A program made the translations under genes and the position numbers. The notes under the pieces are model-generated. The model was not told the origin of the DNA. It saw only the letters and a list, made by a program, of their open reading frames with translations, and made no database searches. From NCBI GenBank assembly GCA_003133075.1, contig PKZN01000155.1, positions 4,826 to 11,168 on the forward strand: a stretch of 6,343 nt of DNA, written 5' to 3'. Origin of the DNA: Acidimicrobiaceae bacterium (GTDB lineage Bacteria; Actinomycetota; Acidimicrobiia; Acidimicrobiales; RAAP-2). Positions 5,257 to 6,343 of the stretch are shown here, piece by piece; the first letter of the stretch is position 1; every line of letters begins with the position of its first letter.

Positions 5257-6153
5257 ATGAGCTGGCCCGCGGCGGAAGTGGTCATCGACGCCGAACTCGT
5301 GCGAGACCTCGTGCGGACGCAATTCCCCGCGTTAGCGGAGCGGCCCTGCGTCAACGTCGATGAGGGTTTCGACAACTCTCTATGGCGCCTCGGTGACGAC
5401 CTCGTCGCGCGACTACCCCGTCGGGCAGTGGCGGTCGCTCTCATCGAGAACGAACTGCGATGGCTCCCCGAACTGGCCGGCGACGTATCACTTCGAACGC
5501 CACTCCCGCTACTCGCGGGGGTCCCAAGTGAGCGATTCGGGTGGCCGTGGCTGATTGCAACGTGGGTGGAGGGAACGCCCGGGGACCACACCAGCGACGC
5601 GATCCGCGCACACTCGGCGACGGCGCTCGCGAGATTCCTTCGACACGTCCATCGGGCGGCGCCCGAGGATGCACCGCGCAACCCCTTTCGCGGCGTGGAC
5701 CTCGCCGAGCGTGCGACCGTCTTCGACGCCCGGCTCCTCGAGAACGCTGACCTCGTCGACGCGAAGAGCGTGGCTCGCACGTTCGACGTCGGCCTCGCAG
5801 CGTCACCCTGGGCGGGAACCCCCCAGTGGCTGCATGGGGACCTCCACCCCGGTAACACCCTCTACCGCGACGGTCGTCTCGCGGGCGTCATCGACTTCGG
5901 GGACCTCTGTGCGGGCGACCCCGCCTGCGACCTCGCGGGAGCGTTGATGTCCCTCCCTTTTTCGACCCTCGATGAGTTCTTCGCCGCCTACGGACCCGCC
6001 GACGAGGCGATGCTCGCCCGCACGATTGGTTGGGCGACGCTCTTTGGCGTGCTCATGGTGTCACTCGGTCGATCGGATCGACCGAGCTACGGAACCGTGG
6101 GCCGGTTGGCACTGGCCAACGCCACGGACCTCGTCGAACGCCTCGGACTATGA
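5257..6153 (+). CDS. Aminoglycoside phosphotransferase (APH) family kinase
   Basis: The 298-residue product has a protein-kinase-like APH fold and should transfer phosphate from ATP to a small-molecule hydroxyl. N-lobe features: GFDNSLWRLGDDLVARLPRR at 37-56, where an arginine (R52) stands where kinases usually have the ATP-contacting lysine, and an acidic helix ENELRWLPEL that could supply the paired glutamate. C-lobe features: the catalytic loop WLHGDLHPGN with H193, D195 and N200, and the metal-binding VIDFGD with D213, followed by GDPACDLAGAL. The catalytic core is therefore complete. Length is normal. Proteins of this type are common chromosomal genes in Actinomycetota and most are not proven resistance genes; the substrate could be an antibiotic, a sugar or another alcohol. 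It is divergent from the permease. A strong inverted repeat lies near its 3' end. Confidence 0.92.
   Translation: MSWPAAEVVIDAELVRDLVRTQFPALAERPCVNVDEGFDNSLWRLGDDLVARLPRRAVAVALIENELRWLPELAGDVSLRTPLPLLAGVPSERFGWPWLIATWVEGTPGDHTSDAIRAHSATALARFLRHVHRAAPEDAPRNPFRGVDLAERATVFDARLLENADLVDAKSVARTFDVGLAASPWAGTPQWLHGDLHPGNTLYRDGRLAGVIDFGDLCAGDPACDLAGALMSLPFSTLDEFFAAYGPADEAMLARTIGWATLFGVLMVSLGRSDRPSYGTVGRLALANATDLVERLGL
6064..6086. repeat. Perfect 10-bp inverted repeat inside the APH-like gene
   Basis: CTCGGTCGAT and ATCGACCGAG flank CGG, giving perfect 10-bp arms with a 3-base loop, within the codons for SLGRSDRPS. It ends 67 bases before the stop codon. No T-run follows, so it is not a standard intrinsic terminator. 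It could form a stable mRNA hairpin, serve as a protein-binding dyad, or be a chance result of the local codons. Confidence 0.6.
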
Positions 6154-6227
6154 CGCCTGGGGTCCACGAGCGACGGGGTCGTCCTATGCGCGCTACGGGT
6201 GGCCGTCTCGATTGCGTCGCGCCGGGG

Positions 6228-6247
6228 TAGTTTCTCTCAAAGGGGTG
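6228..6247 (+). promoter_or_regulatory. Possible promoter and ribosome binding site of the 3'-edge gene
   Basis: TAGTTT (6228-6233) could be a -10 box with a start near 6240. AAAGGGGTG (6239-6247) resembles the 16S-complementary AAAGGAGGTG minus one base and its AAAGGGG core stands five bases before GTG 6251. This is the only gene start in the window with a recognisable Shine-Dalgarno sequence, unlike the leaderless starts elsewhere. The rest of the 97-bp gap after the APH-like gene shows only a weak hairpin and no terminator T-run. Confidence 0.4.
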
Positions 6248-6250
6248 TTC

Positions 6251-6343
6251 GTGACGACGTCGCGCGTATATCTAGAAGAGGGCGCACACTCCGTCTTCGC
6301 CACGTCGCTCGACTGGCCCGGTTGGAGTCGACGAGCCCGCAAC
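6251..6343 (+). CDS. Unidentified protein, N-terminal 31 residues only
   Basis: A GTG start at 6251, preceded by a purine-rich ribosome-binding-like stretch, opens a frame that runs off the window. The visible residues begin VTTSRVYLEEGAHSVFA and include LDWPGWSRRARN. The codons have the same G/C-ending pattern as the other genes, which supports real coding. The pattern of a beta strand followed by xDWPGW recalls the HicB-like fold, whose members have a D-x-P-G turn at the same place, and conserved actinobacterial proteins of unknown function. Thirty-one residues are too few to assign it. An in-frame GTG at 6245 is a possible alternative start. Confidence 0.6.
   Translation, partial: MTTSRVYLEEGAHSVFATSLDWPGWSRRARN

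Noticed and set aside
5250..5858. 202-codon minus-strand frame opposite the APH-like kinase
   Set aside because: The plus strand has the complete APH catalytic motifs; this frame is Arg/Ser-rich and has no domain.
6169..6179. CGAC-GGG-GTCG hairpin after the kinase gene as a terminator
   Set aside because: The stem is only four bases and no T-run follows.

Overview
This is a high-GC bacterial window (well above 60% G+C by eye, with strong G/C preference at third codon positions). GTG starts and repeated promoters of the form TANNNT, about six bases, then the start codon (leaderless transcription) point to Actinomycetota. An Acidimicrobiia-like lineage would fit, but the sequence does not prove it. 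No rRNA, tRNA, CRISPR array, transposase or phage gene is visible, and coding density is high.

Layout. (1) Positions 2054 down to 1, minus strand, form a tightly packed three-gene operon: a phosphosulfolactate synthase (ComA-family, PF02679) protein, a small VOC/glyoxalase-fold metalloprotein, and the N-terminal 281 residues of an AMP-forming acyl-CoA synthetase cut off by the window edge. (2) A 252-bp gene-free divergent region (2055-2306) holds promoter elements facing both ways and several inverted repeats. (3) Positions 2307-2915, plus strand, encode a histidine-phosphatase (phosphoglycerate-mutase-like) enzyme. (4) Positions 4099-2912, minus strand, encode a membrane acyltransferase-3 protein; its stop and the phosphatase stop share one CTAG tetranucleotide. 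(5) Positions 5197-4145, minus strand, encode an ArsB/SLC13-like ion permease, 45 bp upstream of the acyltransferase. (6) A 59-bp divergent promoter region separates the permease from a plus-strand aminoglycoside-phosphotransferase-fold kinase (5257-6153). (7) The window ends in the first 31 codons of an unidentified plus-strand gene (6251 onward).

How the genes may work together. The most interesting unit is the left operon. ComA-family enzymes join sulfite to phosphoenolpyruvate, giving phosphosulfolactate. Here the ComA-like gene travels with a VOC protein and a CoA ligase whose sequence recalls the small-acid (AAE3/oxalyl-CoA-type) subgroup, and not with ComB, ComC or other coenzyme M genes. 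A phosphatase is transcribed divergently from the same intergenic region. A pathway from PEP and sulfite through phosphosulfolactate and sulfolactate to a CoA-activated sulfonate is a testable inference, not something the sequence proves. The remaining genes (acyltransferase, permease, kinase) look like ordinary accessory genes with no clear shared pathway.
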